From Bordetella sp. (GTDB lineage Bacteria; Pseudomonadota; Gammaproteobacteria; Burkholderiales; Burkholderiaceae_B), in the NCBI GenBank assembly GCA_027450125.1, contig DAIDKG010000361.1, positions 1 through 6,334 of the forward strand: a stretch of 6,334 nt of DNA. The letters are read 5' to 3'. The notes beneath the pieces were generated by a model that searched no databases, was not told where the DNA came from, and was given only the letters and a program-made list of their open reading frames with translations. This document shows, piece after piece, positions 1 through 6,334 of the stretch (its first letter is position 1; each line of letters begins with the position of its first letter). Position numbers and translations under genes: made by a program.

Positions 1-284
1 CCGCGCCACAATTCGGCCTGCAGGACTTCACGCAGGTCCAGCCCTCCGAATACCTGCTGCGCAACATTCCCTGCGACCAGATCGAGCACGTGATCGACGC
101 CGTCCTGCCCACAGCCGAACAAGCCCGCCAACTCGAAATGCAGGCCAGCCAGCCCTGCCTGCTGCTGACCCGCCGCACCTGGACACACGGCCTGCCGGTC
201 ACGCTGGTGCGCTGCCTGCACCCCAGCACCCGTTACCAGCTCGGTAGCCGCTTCACGCCGGGCGGGCCGGCGGCGAGCAGCTGA
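1..284 (+). CDS. hutC: HutC, histidine-utilisation repressor (3' end only)
   Basis: This is the C-terminal end of a GntR/HutC-family transcriptional repressor. The reading frame is open from base 3 and stops with TGA at 282-284, leaving 93 residues. What is visible is the last part of the UTRA ligand-binding domain: a QPSEYLL segment followed by IPCDQIEHVIDAVLP, then LLLTRRTW, PVTLVRCLHP and a C-terminal RYQLGSRF motif, all typical of HutC. The N-terminal winged-helix DNA-binding domain lies outside the window. In the known family, urocanate binds the UTRA domain and releases the protein from hut promoters. The gene lies directly upstream of hutH on the same strand, and a GntR/HutC-type operator occurs in the gap, which supports the assignment. 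An internal ATG at 90 is not a start, because the conserved sequence continues upstream of it. Whether hutC is autoregulated cannot be judged here. Confidence 0.9.
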   Translation, partial: APQFGLQDFTQVQPSEYLLRNIPCDQIEHVIDAVLPTAEQARQLEMQASQPCLLLTRRTWTHGLPVTLVRCLHPSTRYQLGSRFTPGGPAASS

Positions 285-289
285 GTGGC

Positions 290-312
290 GTTGCGCGATT
301 GCGCGCCGCAAC
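290..312 (+). terminator. Hairpin just after the hutC stop (possible weak terminator)
   Basis: Six bases downstream of the hutC stop codon, GTTGCG (290-295) pairs perfectly with CGCAAC (307-312). Two further pairs are possible inside (CG at 296-297 with CG at 304-305) if C306 bulges, leaving a loop of about 6 bases. No T-rich tract follows (the next bases are CCTGAGCGTG), so it lacks the second half of an intrinsic terminator. Its position suggests it could end or protect the hutC message. That role is inferred from placement only. Confidence 0.25.
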
Positions 313-389
313 CCTGAGCGTGACGCAATCCGCCTGAATAAGGGAAATCCCTAGATCAACAAGACCCGGACAAGTGCGTTATTGTTCTA

Positions 390-403
390 CCTGTATATAC
401 AAG
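390..403 (+). promoter_or_regulatory. HutC operator upstream of hutH
   Basis: CCTGTATATACAAG is a 14-bp inverted repeat matching in 6 of 7 base pairs; the only break is C391 opposite A402. Its core GTATATAC fits the GTxTAxAC consensus described for the HutC subfamily of GntR regulators. It is centred about 35 bp upstream of the hutH ATG, where a bound repressor would block promoter access, and the gene immediately upstream encodes HutC. The inferred role is urocanate-relieved repression of the hut operon. Confidence 0.8.
394..399 (+). promoter_or_regulatory. Possible -10 element of the hutH promoter, inside the operator
   Basis: TATATA matches the sigma-70 -10 consensus at 4 of 6 positions and lies wholly within the HutC operator, so repressor and polymerase would compete. 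The corresponding -35 position (about 371-376, CAAGTG) is a poor match. The A+T-rich stretch at 376-420 contrasts with the GC-rich surroundings and marks the likely promoter zone. Other -10 choices, such as TAATCT at 414-419, are weaker. Confidence 0.3.
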
Positions 404-431
404 ACAAGACAACTAATCTTCCCCATCCATC

Positions 432-1988
432 ATGACGAATGCAAACAACGCTAATACCGGCGCACGGATCGTGCTCGAACCCGGCCGCGTCGGCCTGGCC
501 GACCTGCGCCGCATCCACGAGGGCGGCGCGACCCTCGAGCTGCATCCGGACTCCCAGGCAGCACTGCAAGCCTCGCAAGCCGCCGTGCGGCACATCGTCG
601 ACGCCGGTGCGACTGTCTATGGCATCAACACCGGCTTCGGCAAGCTGGCCAGCACCCGCATCCCGCCCCAGCGCCTGGCCGAACTGCAGCGCAACCTGGT
701 GATCTCGCACAGCGTGGGCACCGGCGAACCGCTGCCGCACGCCGTGGTGCGCCTGGTGCTGGCAACCAAGGCGATAAGCCTGGCGCGCGGCCATTCCGGC
801 GTGCGGCCCGAATTGGTCGGCGCGCTGCTGGCCCTGCACAATGCCGGCATCGTTCCGCGCATACCGTCCAAGGGATCGGTGGGTGCCTCGGGCGACCTGG
901 CGCCGCTGGCCCACCTTGCCTGCGTGCTGATCGGCGAAGGCAGCGCCGCCACCCCCGAGGGGCAGACCATCAGCGGCCGCGAAGCCATGCAGCGCATCGG
1001 CCTGGAACCTTTCGTTCTGGGCCCCAAGGAAGGCCTGGCCTTGCTCAACGGCACCCAGGTCTCGACCGCGCTCGGCCTGGCCGGGCTGTTCGGCGCCGAG
1101 CGCCTGCTGGCTGCGGGCCTGGTCTCGGGCGCCTTGTCGCTGGAAGCCATCCAGGGTTCGGTCAAGCCCTTCGACGCACGCATCCATGCCGCGCGCGGCC
1201 AGGCCGGGCAGATCGCCGTGGCCGGCGCCATGCGCGCCCTGCTCGACGGCAGCCAGATCGTGACCTCGCACGCCAACTGCGGCCGCGTGCAGGACCCCTA
1301 CTCCGTGCGCTGCATCCCACAAGTCATGGGGGCCTGCCTGGACAATCTCGCGCATGCCGCGCGCGTGCTCGCCACCGAAGCCAACGCCGCATCCGACAAC
1401 CCGCTGGTGTTCGACAACGGTGATGTGATCTCCGGCGGCAATTTCCACGCCGAGCCGGTCGCCTTCGCCAGCGACATCATTGCCCTGGCCGTCGCCGAAA
1501 TCGGCGCCATCTCCGAGCGCCGCCTGGCACTGCTGCTCGATAGCGGCCTGTCGGGCCTGCCTCCCTTCCTGGTCGAGGACGGCGGCGTCAATTCCGGTTT
1601 CATGATCGCCCAGGTCACCGCTGCGGCCCTGGCTTCGGAAAACAAATCCCACGCCCACCCAGCCAGCGTCGACAGCCTGCCCACCTCGGCCAACCAGGAA
1701 GACCACGTCTCCATGGCAACCTACGCCGGCCGCCGTCTGGCCGACATGGTGGGCAACACCGCCGTCGTGCTGGGCATTGAAGCCATGGCCGGCGCGCAAG
1801 GCATGGAACTCAAGCGCGGCCCCAAGAGCTCACCCCTGATCGAGGCCGAATTCGCGCGCCTGCGCAGCAAGGTCGCCTTCCTCGACAAGGACCGCTATCT
1901 GGCCGACGATATCGAAGCCATGAAGCAATGGGCGCTGACCTCAGACTGGCCCAAGGCAGTGGAATGCATCCTGCCTTCGTATCAGTAA
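432..1988 (+). CDS. hutH: Histidine ammonia-lyase (histidase)
   Basis: HutH removes ammonia from L-histidine to give trans-urocanate, the first step of histidine breakdown, in the cytoplasm as a homotetramer. The 518-residue product has normal family length. The MIO electrophile forms from Ala152-Ser153-Gly154 in the diagnostic [12 protein letters not shown] stretch. Other expected active-site segments are present: YGINTGFG with Tyr63, His93 in ISHSVG, Asn206 in LLNGTQ, QDPYSVR with Gln287, Tyr290 and Arg293, and NQEDHVSMA with Glu423. No truncation or frameshift is seen. The ATG at 432 is the only sensible start, because an in-frame TAA occurs at 414-416 and no other start codon lies between. 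There is no recognisable Shine-Dalgarno sequence before it. The HutC operator lies 28 bp upstream, so this is the first gene of the repressed unit. A 263-bp gap with a large palindromic element separates it from hutU. Confidence 0.97.
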   Translation: MTNANNANTGARIVLEPGRVGLADLRRIHEGGATLELHPDSQAALQASQAAVRHIVDAGATVYGINTGFGKLASTRIPPQRLAELQRNLVISHSVGTGEPLPHAVVRLVLATKAISLARGHSGVRPELVGALLALHNAGIVPRIPSKGSVGASGDLAPLAHLACVLIGEGSAATPEGQTISGREAMQRIGLEPFVLGPKEGLALLNGTQVSTALGLAGLFGAERLLAAGLVSGALSLEAIQGSVKPFDARIHAARGQAGQIAVAGAMRALLDGSQIVTSHANCGRVQDPYSVRCIPQVMGACLDNLAHAARVLATEANAASDNPLVFDNGDVISGGNFHAEPVAFASDIIALAVAEIGAISERRLALLLDSGLSGLPPFLVEDGGVNSGFMIAQVTAAALASENKSHAHPASVDSLPTSANQEDHVSMATYAGRRLADMVGNTAVVLGIEAMAGAQGMELKRGPKSSPLIEAEFARLRSKVAFLDKDRYLADDIEAMKQWALTSDWPKAVECILPSYQ

Positions 1989-2041
1989 ACACGGCGATGG
2001 ACGCCTCATCGAGCGCACAACGTCAATGAGCCCTAACGCAA

Positions 2042-2167
2042 GCGCTGCGTCGGTTCAGAGGCACCCCGGCCCTTTGAGCCGGGGGCAGTCCCGCAGGGAC
2101 TTTGGGCGCCTAAGGCGGCGCCCAAACCCCGGCGATGGGTCGGGGCGCCTCTGAACCGACGCAGCGC
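2042..2167. repeat. 126-bp structured palindromic element between hutH and hutU
   Basis: A perfect 21-bp inverted repeat (2042-2062 with 2147-2167) closes the element. Inside it, in order, are these hairpins: CCCCGGC 2064-2070 with 2078-2084; AGTCCC 2087-2092 with 2096-2101, triloop GCA; a 10-bp stem TTTGGGCGCC 2101-2110 with 2117-2126, loop TAAGGC (sharing T2101 with the previous stem); and CCCCG 2127-2131 with 2141-2145. The overall shape is a closing stem with a multi-branched head, and it would look similar in DNA cruciform or in RNA from either strand. No T-tract flanks it on either strand, so it is not a standard intrinsic terminator. It contains no plausible gene. The rest of the 1989-2251 gap is unremarkable. 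Compact, GC-rich design of this kind suggests an interspersed extragenic palindrome or non-autonomous mobile repeat, or an RNA element tuning hutU relative to hutH. Only one copy is visible here. Confidence 0.85.
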
Positions 2168-2236
2168 GCCTCAAGAAATCAAAAACGATACAAGCAGCAA
2201 AACACAACCCAGCAGCCACTGTCCCAGATCACCCGC

Positions 2237-2241
2237 AAGGA
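2237..2241 (+). promoter_or_regulatory. Ribosome binding site of hutU
   Basis: AAGGA lies 10 bases before the ATG at 2252. It decides the hutU start: the open frame continues upstream to 2135, but that extension would be translated from the structured palindromic element and has no urocanase-like sequence. Confidence 0.65.
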
Positions 2242-2251
2242 CACCATCCAA

Positions 2252-3976
2252 ATGAACGCCGACACCTCCACTTCGCAAGCCGCCGCCACCGCCGCTGCCC
2301 GCCACGACCCCACCCGCGTCATCCACGCCCCCACCGGCAGCGAGCTGCACTGCAAGAACTGGCTTATCGAGGCGGCCTACCGGATGATCCAGAACAACCT
2401 GGATCCCGCCGTAGCCGAGCGTCCGCAAGACCTGGTCGTGTATGGCGGCATCGGCCGCGCCGCGCGCGACTGGGCCAGCTACGACCAGATCCTCGCCAGC
2501 CTGCGCACGCTCGAAGCCGACGAATCCCTCCTGGTCCAGTCCGGCAAGCCCGTCGGCGTCTTCAAGACCCACGAAAATGCGCCGCGTGTGCTCATCGCCA
2601 ACTCCAACCTGGTGCCGCGCTGGGCCAACTGGGAGCATTTCAACGAACTCGACCGCAAGGGCCTCTTCATGTACGGCCAGATGACGGCCGGCAGCTGGAT
2701 CTACATCGGCAGCCAGGGCATCGTGCAAGGCACCTTCGAGACCTTCGTCGAAGCCGGCCGCCAACACTACGGCAACGATCTGTCGGGCAAATGGATTCTC
2801 ACCGCAGGCCTGGGCGGCATGGGCGGCGCGCAGCCGCTGGCCGCCACGCTGGCCGGCGCCGTGTCGCTCAACATCGAATGCCAGCAAAGCAGCATCGACT
2901 TTCGCCTGCGTACCCGCTACATCGACAAACAGGCCAAAGACATCGACGACGCCATCGCGCTCATCAAACAGCACACCGCCGCCAAGGAGGCAGTCTCGAT
3001 CGCCCTGCTCGGCAACGCCGCCGAGATCCTGCCCGAACTGGTCAAGCGCGCCCGTGCCGGCGGCATCAAGCCCGATCTGGTCACGGACCAGACCTCGGCG
3101 CACGACCTCATCAACGGCTACCTGCCCGCGGGCTGGACCGTGCAGCAATGGCGCGACGCGGCCGCCAACCCGACGCGCCACGCCGAGCTCAAGGCTGCGG
3201 CCGCCAAGTCCTGCGCCGTGCACGTGCGCGCCATGCTCGATTTCCAGGCCATGGGCATCCCCACCGTGGACTACGGCAACAACATCCGCCAGGTAGCCCA
3301 CGATGAGGGCGTGGAGAACGCCTTCGACTTCCCCGGCTTCGTGCCCGCCTATATCCGTCCGCTCTTCTGCGAAGGCAAAGGGCCGTTCCGCTGGGTGGCG
3401 CTGTCAGGCGATCCGCAAGACATCTACAAAACCGACGCCAAGATCAAGGAACTCTTCCCCGATAACAAGCACACCCACCGCTGGCTGGACATGGCGCGCG
3501 AGCGCATCAGCTTCCAAGGGCTGCCTGCGCGTATCTGCTGGCTGGGCCTGGGCGAGCGCCACAAGGCTGCCCTGGCCTTCAACGAGATGGTGCGCAAGGG
3601 CGAGCTCAAGGCGCCCATCGTGATCGGCCGCGATCACCTGGACTGCGGTTCGGTGGCCAGCCCCAACCGCGAGACCGAGGCCATGCTCGACGGCACCGAC
3701 GCCGTGTCCGACTGGCCCCTGCTCAATGCGCTGCTCAACACCGCGGGCGGGGCCACCTGGGTCAGCCTGCACCACGGCGGCGGCGTGGGCATGGGTTATT
3801 CGCAGCATTCCGGCGTGGTGATCGTATGCGACGGCACACCCGAAGCCGACGCGCGCCTGGCCCGCGTGCTGTGGAACGACCCGGCCACCGGCGTCATGCG
3901 CCACGCCGACGCGGGCTACGACCTGGCCGTGCAGACGGCCAGAAAGCACAAGCTGAACCTGCCTATGGTGAAATAA
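2252..3976 (+). CDS. hutU: Urocanate hydratase (urocanase)
   Basis: HutU adds water to urocanate to give 4-imidazolone-5-propionate, using tightly bound NAD+ as an electrophile, in the cytoplasm as a dimer. The 574-residue product is slightly longer than the usual 555-565. The extra length is an Ala/Thr-rich N-terminus of about 18 residues before the conserved [13 protein letters not shown] stretch. Visible family motifs are [12 protein letters not shown] (Tyr64), the glycine-rich NAD-binding [10 protein letters not shown] (186-195), DYGNNIRQ (340-347), the urocanase signature [10 protein letters not shown] (421-430) with the catalytic-region Cys429, and a C-terminal [15 protein letters not shown] segment. 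All look intact. The start was set at ATG 2252 because of its AAGGA site and because the upstream frame runs through a palindromic repeat. hutU follows hutH after 263 bp and precedes the transport genes by 79 bp. No promoter of its own is obvious. Confidence 0.97.
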   Translation: MNADTSTSQAAATAAARHDPTRVIHAPTGSELHCKNWLIEAAYRMIQNNLDPAVAERPQDLVVYGGIGRAARDWASYDQILASLRTLEADESLLVQSGKPVGVFKTHENAPRVLIANSNLVPRWANWEHFNELDRKGLFMYGQMTAGSWIYIGSQGIVQGTFETFVEAGRQHYGNDLSGKWILTAGLGGMGGAQPLAATLAGAVSLNIECQQSSIDFRLRTRYIDKQAKDIDDAIALIKQHTAAKEAVSIALLGNAAEILPELVKRARAGGIKPDLVTDQTSAHDLINGYLPAGWTVQQWRDAAANPTRHAELKAAAAKSCAVHVRAMLDFQAMGIPTVDYGNNIRQVAHDEGVENAFDFPGFVPAYIRPLFCEGKGPFRWVALSGDPQDIYKTDAKIKELFPDNKHTHRWLDMARERISFQGLPARICWLGLGERHKAALAFNEMVRKGELKAPIVIGRDHLDCGSVASPNRETEAMLDGTDAVSDWPLLNALLNTAGGATWVSLHHGGGVGMGYSQHSGVVIVCDGTPEADARLARVLWNDPATGVMRHADAGYDLAVQTARKHKLNLPMVK

Positions 3977-4055
3977 GGTACGTCGACTCGTGAGCCCGAG
4001 CCAGGACCGGCCCGGGCGCATCCGGCGCACCGACATTCACATAAAAGGGGATTCC

Positions 4056-4808
4056 ATGAAAAACCGCCGCACCTTCCTGGCCCGCACCCTGCTGGCCTGC
4101 AGCCTGACCCTGGCGGGCGCCGCACCCGCCCTGGCCGCCAGCAACGTCATCCGCATCGCCACCGACGCCACCTTCCCGCCCATGGAATTCGTCGAAAACG
4201 GCAAGATGACCGGCTTTGACATCGATCTCACCAACGCCCTGGCCAAGCAGATGGGCAAGACAGTCCAGTGGACTCAGATCGACTTCAAGGGCCTTATCCC
4301 GGGCGTGCTCTCGGGCCGCTTCGACATGGCGGTATCGGCCATCTACATCACGCCCGAGCGTGCCAAGGTGGTGGACTTCGGCGACTCCTACTATGCCGGC
4401 GGCCTGGTGGTCATGGTCAAGAAAAACAACGACGCCGTCAAATCCATCGACGACCTGGACGGCAAGAACGTCACGGTTCAGGTCGGGACCAAGTCGGTCG
4501 AGTATCTCAAGACCCATTACCCCAAGATACACACCGTCGAGGTCGAGCAGAACGAGCAGATGTTCAATCTGGTCGAGATCGGCCGCGCGGACGCCGCCGT
4601 CACGGGCATGCCCGCGGCCTATCAATTCGCGCGTACCAAGGGCACGCTCAAGGTGCTGCCCAAGCCGCTCACCACCGAAGCCTACGGCATGGCGGTCAGC
4701 AAGAACGAGCCCCAGCTCACCGCCGCGCTGAACAAGGCGCTTGCGCAACTCAAGGCCAACGGCACCTACGACCAGATCGTGCACAAGTGGTTCTCCAACG
4801 ATAAATAA
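4056..4808 (+). CDS. Periplasmic amino-acid-binding protein of an ABC importer
   Basis: This is a family-3 solute-binding protein (SBP_bac_3 type) that would capture a substrate in the periplasm and deliver it to the permease encoded next. The 250-residue product begins with a classical signal peptide: basic MKNRR, a hydrophobic stretch to about residue 22, and a likely cleavage after ALA at residue 27. The family signature GFDIDLTNALAKQMG starts at Gly53. TPER at 99-102 supplies the Arg that in relatives holds the ligand carboxylate, and GRADAAV further on resembles the segment providing the amino-group ligand Asp. The start is ATG 4056, preceded by AGGGG at 4046-4050; an upstream GTG at 3990 in frame would bury the signal peptide. 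Its place inside the hut operon makes histidine or urocanate the likely ligand, which is inference. Sequence alone cannot separate these from other polar amino acids. Confidence 0.9.
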   Translation: MKNRRTFLARTLLACSLTLAGAAPALAASNVIRIATDATFPPMEFVENGKMTGFDIDLTNALAKQMGKTVQWTQIDFKGLIPGVLSGRFDMAVSAIYITPERAKVVDFGDSYYAGGLVVMVKKNNDAVKSIDDLDGKNVTVQVGTKSVEYLKTHYPKIHTVEVEQNEQMFNLVEIGRADAAVTGMPAAYQFARTKGTLKVLPKPLTTEAYGMAVSKNEPQLTAALNKALAQLKANGTYDQIVHKWFSNDK

Positions 4809-4819
4809 AGGACGCGCCG

Positions 4820-5488
4820 ATGCGCCTGGACTTCTCGCCGGTCATCGCCGGCTGGCACGATCTGCTGCACGGCACGCTGATCACCGTGGCAGTCACGCTC
4901 GGGGCGCTGGCGCTGAGCTGCGTGCTGGGCCTGCTGATCGGCGTGGGGCGGCTGTCTCCAAGACGCCGCGTCGTCTACGGTTTCTGCACGACCTATCTGG
5001 CCGTGGTCCGCGGGACGCCGCTTCTGGTCCAGCTCTTCATCTGGTTCTTCGGACTGCCTTACTTCGGCATACTGCTGCCGGCGTTTTTCTGCGGAGTGAT
5101 CGGCATGGGCATGTACTCCGCGGCCTATGTTTCGGAGATCGTGCGCGGCGCCATCCAGTCGGTCTCGGGCGGACAGCTGCAGGCCGCCCTGTCCATCGGC
5201 ATGACGCCGCGCAAAGCCATGCGCCACGTCATACTGCCCCAGGCCTTCGTGCGCATGATCCCGCCGCTGGGCAATGAATTCATCGCCCTGATCAAGAACT
5301 CGGCGCTGGTTTCGCTTCTGACCATCCAGGACCTCATGCATGAAGGCCAGAAGATCATCAGCGTTTCCTATCGGTCGCTGGAGGTCTATCTGGTCATCGG
5401 CCTCGTGTATTTCGTGCTGACCGGCGTCACGGCCCTGGCCTTGCATGGACTCGAACGGCACCTGCGCGCCGGAGGAATGGTGCGATGA
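4820..5488 (+). CDS. ABC importer permease, HisM/GlnP type
   Basis: This is an inner-membrane permease of the polar amino-acid uptake family. The 222-residue product has several hydrophobic segments (about 18-43, 55-98 containing at least one long pair, and 190-212). It carries the family RGTPLLVQ motif at 64-71 and a cytoplasmic ATPase-docking EAA-type loop, here QAA at 121-123 with Gly127 and ILPQA at 138-142. The ribosome site AAAGGA (4807-4812) overlaps the TAA of the binding-protein gene, and the start is 11 bp past that stop. Its own TGA overlaps the hutD start by 4 bases. Only one permease gene is present, so the channel is probably a homodimer. No ATP-binding subunit gene is encoded beside it, so it must borrow an ATPase from elsewhere. 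Substrate is inferred from context as histidine or urocanate. Confidence 0.9.
   Translation: MRLDFSPVIAGWHDLLHGTLITVAVTLGALALSCVLGLLIGVGRLSPRRRVVYGFCTTYLAVVRGTPLLVQLFIWFFGLPYFGILLPAFFCGVIGMGMYSAAYVSEIVRGAIQSVSGGQLQAALSIGMTPRKAMRHVILPQAFVRMIPPLGNEFIALIKNSALVSLLTIQDLMHEGQKIISVSYRSLEVYLVIGLVYFVLTGVTALALHGLERHLRAGGMVR
5471..5488 (+). promoter_or_regulatory. GGAGG ribosome site and ATGA stop-start overlap, permease to hutD
   Basis: GGAGG at 5471-5475 is the strongest Shine-Dalgarno sequence in the window and lies 9 bases before the hutD ATG at 5485. That ATG shares four bases with the permease stop (ATGA, 5485-5488). The arrangement fixes the hutD start and implies coupled translation of permease and HutD. 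Confidence 0.85.
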
Positions 5489-6093
5489 GCCTGCAGCAAT
5501 TCGACCGGGCGACCCTGCCCGCGTCGCCCTGGAAAAACGGCGGCGGCGTCACCCGCGAGATCGCCTGCTGGCCGCCCGGCGCGGGCATGGACGATTTCCA
5601 GTGGCGCCTGAGCATCGCCACCATCGACGCCAGCGGTCCGTTCTCGGCGTTTGCGGGAGTCGATCGCGTCATCACGCTGCTGGACGGACCGGGCGTGCAG
5701 CTGGCGTCCAGTGACGGCGCGATCGAGCACGCGTTGAACCGGCCGCTCGAGCCCTTTGCTTTCCCCGGCGAAGCCCGGATCCGCGCAACCGTGCTGGGCG
5801 CAGCGTCCAGCGATTTCAATGTCATGACGCGCAGGGCCCTGTTTTGTGCGGAATTGACCGTGCTGCGCACGGCTGCGTCGATTGCGAGGACTGACCACGG
5901 CATGCTGCTGGCCGCGCAGGGCAGTTGGCATGCCCAGCCCGCGGACGACGATGGGCCGTACAGGCTTGGGTCAGGCCAGGGCATCTGGTGGGCCGAGCAA
6001 GACCTGGCATGGCGGCTTGAACCTCTGTGCGCGGATGCCGCCCTGATCTGCGTGCGCCTGCGCGCAGCTGCCCGTCCGGGAGCCATGCCATGA
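5485..6093 (+). CDS. hutD: HutD, hut operon accessory/governor protein
   Basis: HutD is a bicupin-fold cytosolic protein found within hut operons. Work in Pseudomonas fluorescens suggests it limits hut activity, perhaps by binding urocanate or a pathway product, and it has no established enzyme activity. The 202-residue product has normal length. Family motifs are visible: SPWKNGGGVTREI at 14-26, FQWRLSIATI at 38-47 followed by GPFSAF, and DFNVMTRR at 110-117. The C-terminal third is more variable, as expected. The start at 5485 is fixed by a strong GGAGG site and overlaps the permease stop. The TGA at 6091-6093 overlaps the hutI start. Placement between transporter and hutI means its dose should follow that of the permease. 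No catalytic residues can be assigned. Confidence 0.93.
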   Translation: MSLQQFDRATLPASPWKNGGGVTREIACWPPGAGMDDFQWRLSIATIDASGPFSAFAGVDRVITLLDGPGVQLASSDGAIEHALNRPLEPFAFPGEARIRATVLGAASSDFNVMTRRALFCAELTVLRTAASIARTDHGMLLAAQGSWHAQPADDDGPYRLGSGQGIWWAEQDLAWRLEPLCADAALICVRLRAAARPGAMP

Positions 6094-6334
6094 TGAATTT
6101 CTCCACCCTGCCCAGCGCCGACGGTCTCTGGCACAACCTGCGCCTGGCGCAGGCCGACGGGTCGGTGCTGCCCGGCATGTGCCTGGGCGTGCGCGAGGGC
6201 AAGCTGGCCTGGATAGGCCTGGAAGCGATTCTGCCCATCGGCCACGCCGGACTTCCCCGCCATGACGGCCAAGGCTGCCTTGCGACGCCGGGCCTGGTCG
6301 ATTGCCACACGCATCTGGTCTACGGCGGCCAACG
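6090..6334 (+). CDS. hutI: Imidazolonepropionase (5' end only)
   Basis: HutI hydrolyses 4-imidazolone-5-propionate to N-formimino-L-glutamate, the third step of histidine breakdown, as a metal-dependent amidohydrolase in the cytoplasm. The frame is open from ATG 6090 to the window edge, giving 81 residues of a protein usually near 400. The visible part is the small N-terminal beta-domain (WHNLRLAQADG, then LGVREGKLAWIG) leading into TPGLVDCHTHLVYGGQ at 66-81, whose His73 and His75 form the HxH metal site. The start is ATG 6090, overlapping the hutD TGA by four bases, with GGGAG at 6078-6082 seven bases before it. A second ATG at 6093 is directly adjacent and cannot be excluded. The C-terminal catalytic residues are outside the window. 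Confidence 0.93.
   Translation, partial: MMNFSTLPSADGLWHNLRLAQADGSVLPGMCLGVREGKLAWIGLEAILPIGHAGLPRHDGQGCLATPGLVDCHTHLVYGGQ

Noticed and set aside
286..303. Sigma-54 promoter (TGGC...TTGC)
   Set aside because: The spacing between TGGC and TTGC is 9 bases, not the required 7, and it overlaps the post-hutC hairpin.
387..1799. A 470-codon open frame on the minus strand opposite hutH
   Set aside because: It is a shadow of the GC-rich hutH codon pattern, has low-complexity Gly/Ala/His/Gln-rich content without recognisable domains, and runs through the operator region.
2042..2167. Rho-independent terminator after hutH
   Set aside because: Stems are strong, but no T-tract follows on either strand (the + strand continues GCCTCAAGAAATC), and the architecture is far larger than a terminator.
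2188..2194. A second HutC site before hutU (ATACAAG half-site)
   Set aside because: Only one half matches the operator; the opposite half (AAAAACG) has no TGTA-like sequence.
2135..2251. N-terminal extension of HutU from an upstream start at 2135
   Set aside because: It would be translated from the palindromic element, has no family similarity, and a good ribosome site precedes ATG 2252.
2171..3301. A 376-codon minus-strand open frame opposite hutU
   Set aside because: Same cause: third-position GC bias of a conserved gene on the other strand. The product resembles no family I recognise.
3994..4017. Hairpin GCCCG/CGGGC in the hutU to binding-protein gap
   Set aside because: Five-base stem with a 14-base loop and no T-tract; easily expected by chance in GC-rich DNA.
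3990..4055. GTG start giving a 22-residue extension of the binding protein
   Set aside because: It would place the signal peptide internally, and AGGGG precedes ATG 4056.
3963..4784. A 273-codon minus-strand open frame opposite the binding-protein gene
   Set aside because: Antisense shadow of a well-supported gene with signal peptide and family signature on the + strand.
5427..6332. A 301-codon minus-strand open frame opposite hutD and hutI
   Set aside because: It covers two confidently identified genes and their overlap; its composition is biased and it has no known motif.

Overview
This is a high-GC segment of a bacterial chromosome carrying a histidine-utilisation (hut) operon, with every gene on the + strand. 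The protein types, gene order and base composition suggest a betaproteobacterium, most likely of the Alcaligenaceae (Bordetella/Achromobacter-like). That placement is inferred from remembered family resemblance and was not searched.

Layout: the window opens in the 3' end of hutC (repressor, C-terminal ligand-binding part). A 147-bp control region follows, with a clear HutC-type operator (GTATATAC core) 28 bp upstream of hutH. hutH (histidine ammonia-lyase) is complete. A 263-bp gap separates it from hutU and holds a 126-bp highly structured palindromic element. hutU (urocanase) is complete. A 79-bp gap leads to a periplasmic family-3 amino-acid-binding protein, an ABC permease of the HisM/GlnP type, hutD, and the first 81 codons of hutI (imidazolonepropionase), which runs off the right edge.

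How the genes work together: the binding protein and permease probably import histidine or urocanate. HutH deaminates histidine to urocanate, HutU hydrates urocanate to imidazolonepropionate, and HutI opens the ring to formiminoglutamate. HutC is expected to repress the operon until urocanate builds up, and HutD is thought to temper flux through the pathway. The permease-hutD and hutD-hutI junctions are ATGA overlaps, which points to one translationally coupled 3' unit. No ABC ATPase gene is present between the permease and hutI, so the importer needs an ATPase encoded elsewhere.

The metabolic genes look intact and ordinary. The most unusual object is the element at 2042-2167: a perfect 21-bp outer inverted repeat enclosing a row of smaller hairpins, two of which share sequences able to pair in alternative ways. 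It has no T-tract, so it is not a textbook terminator. It may be a dispersed repeat, a structured intercistronic RNA, or both.
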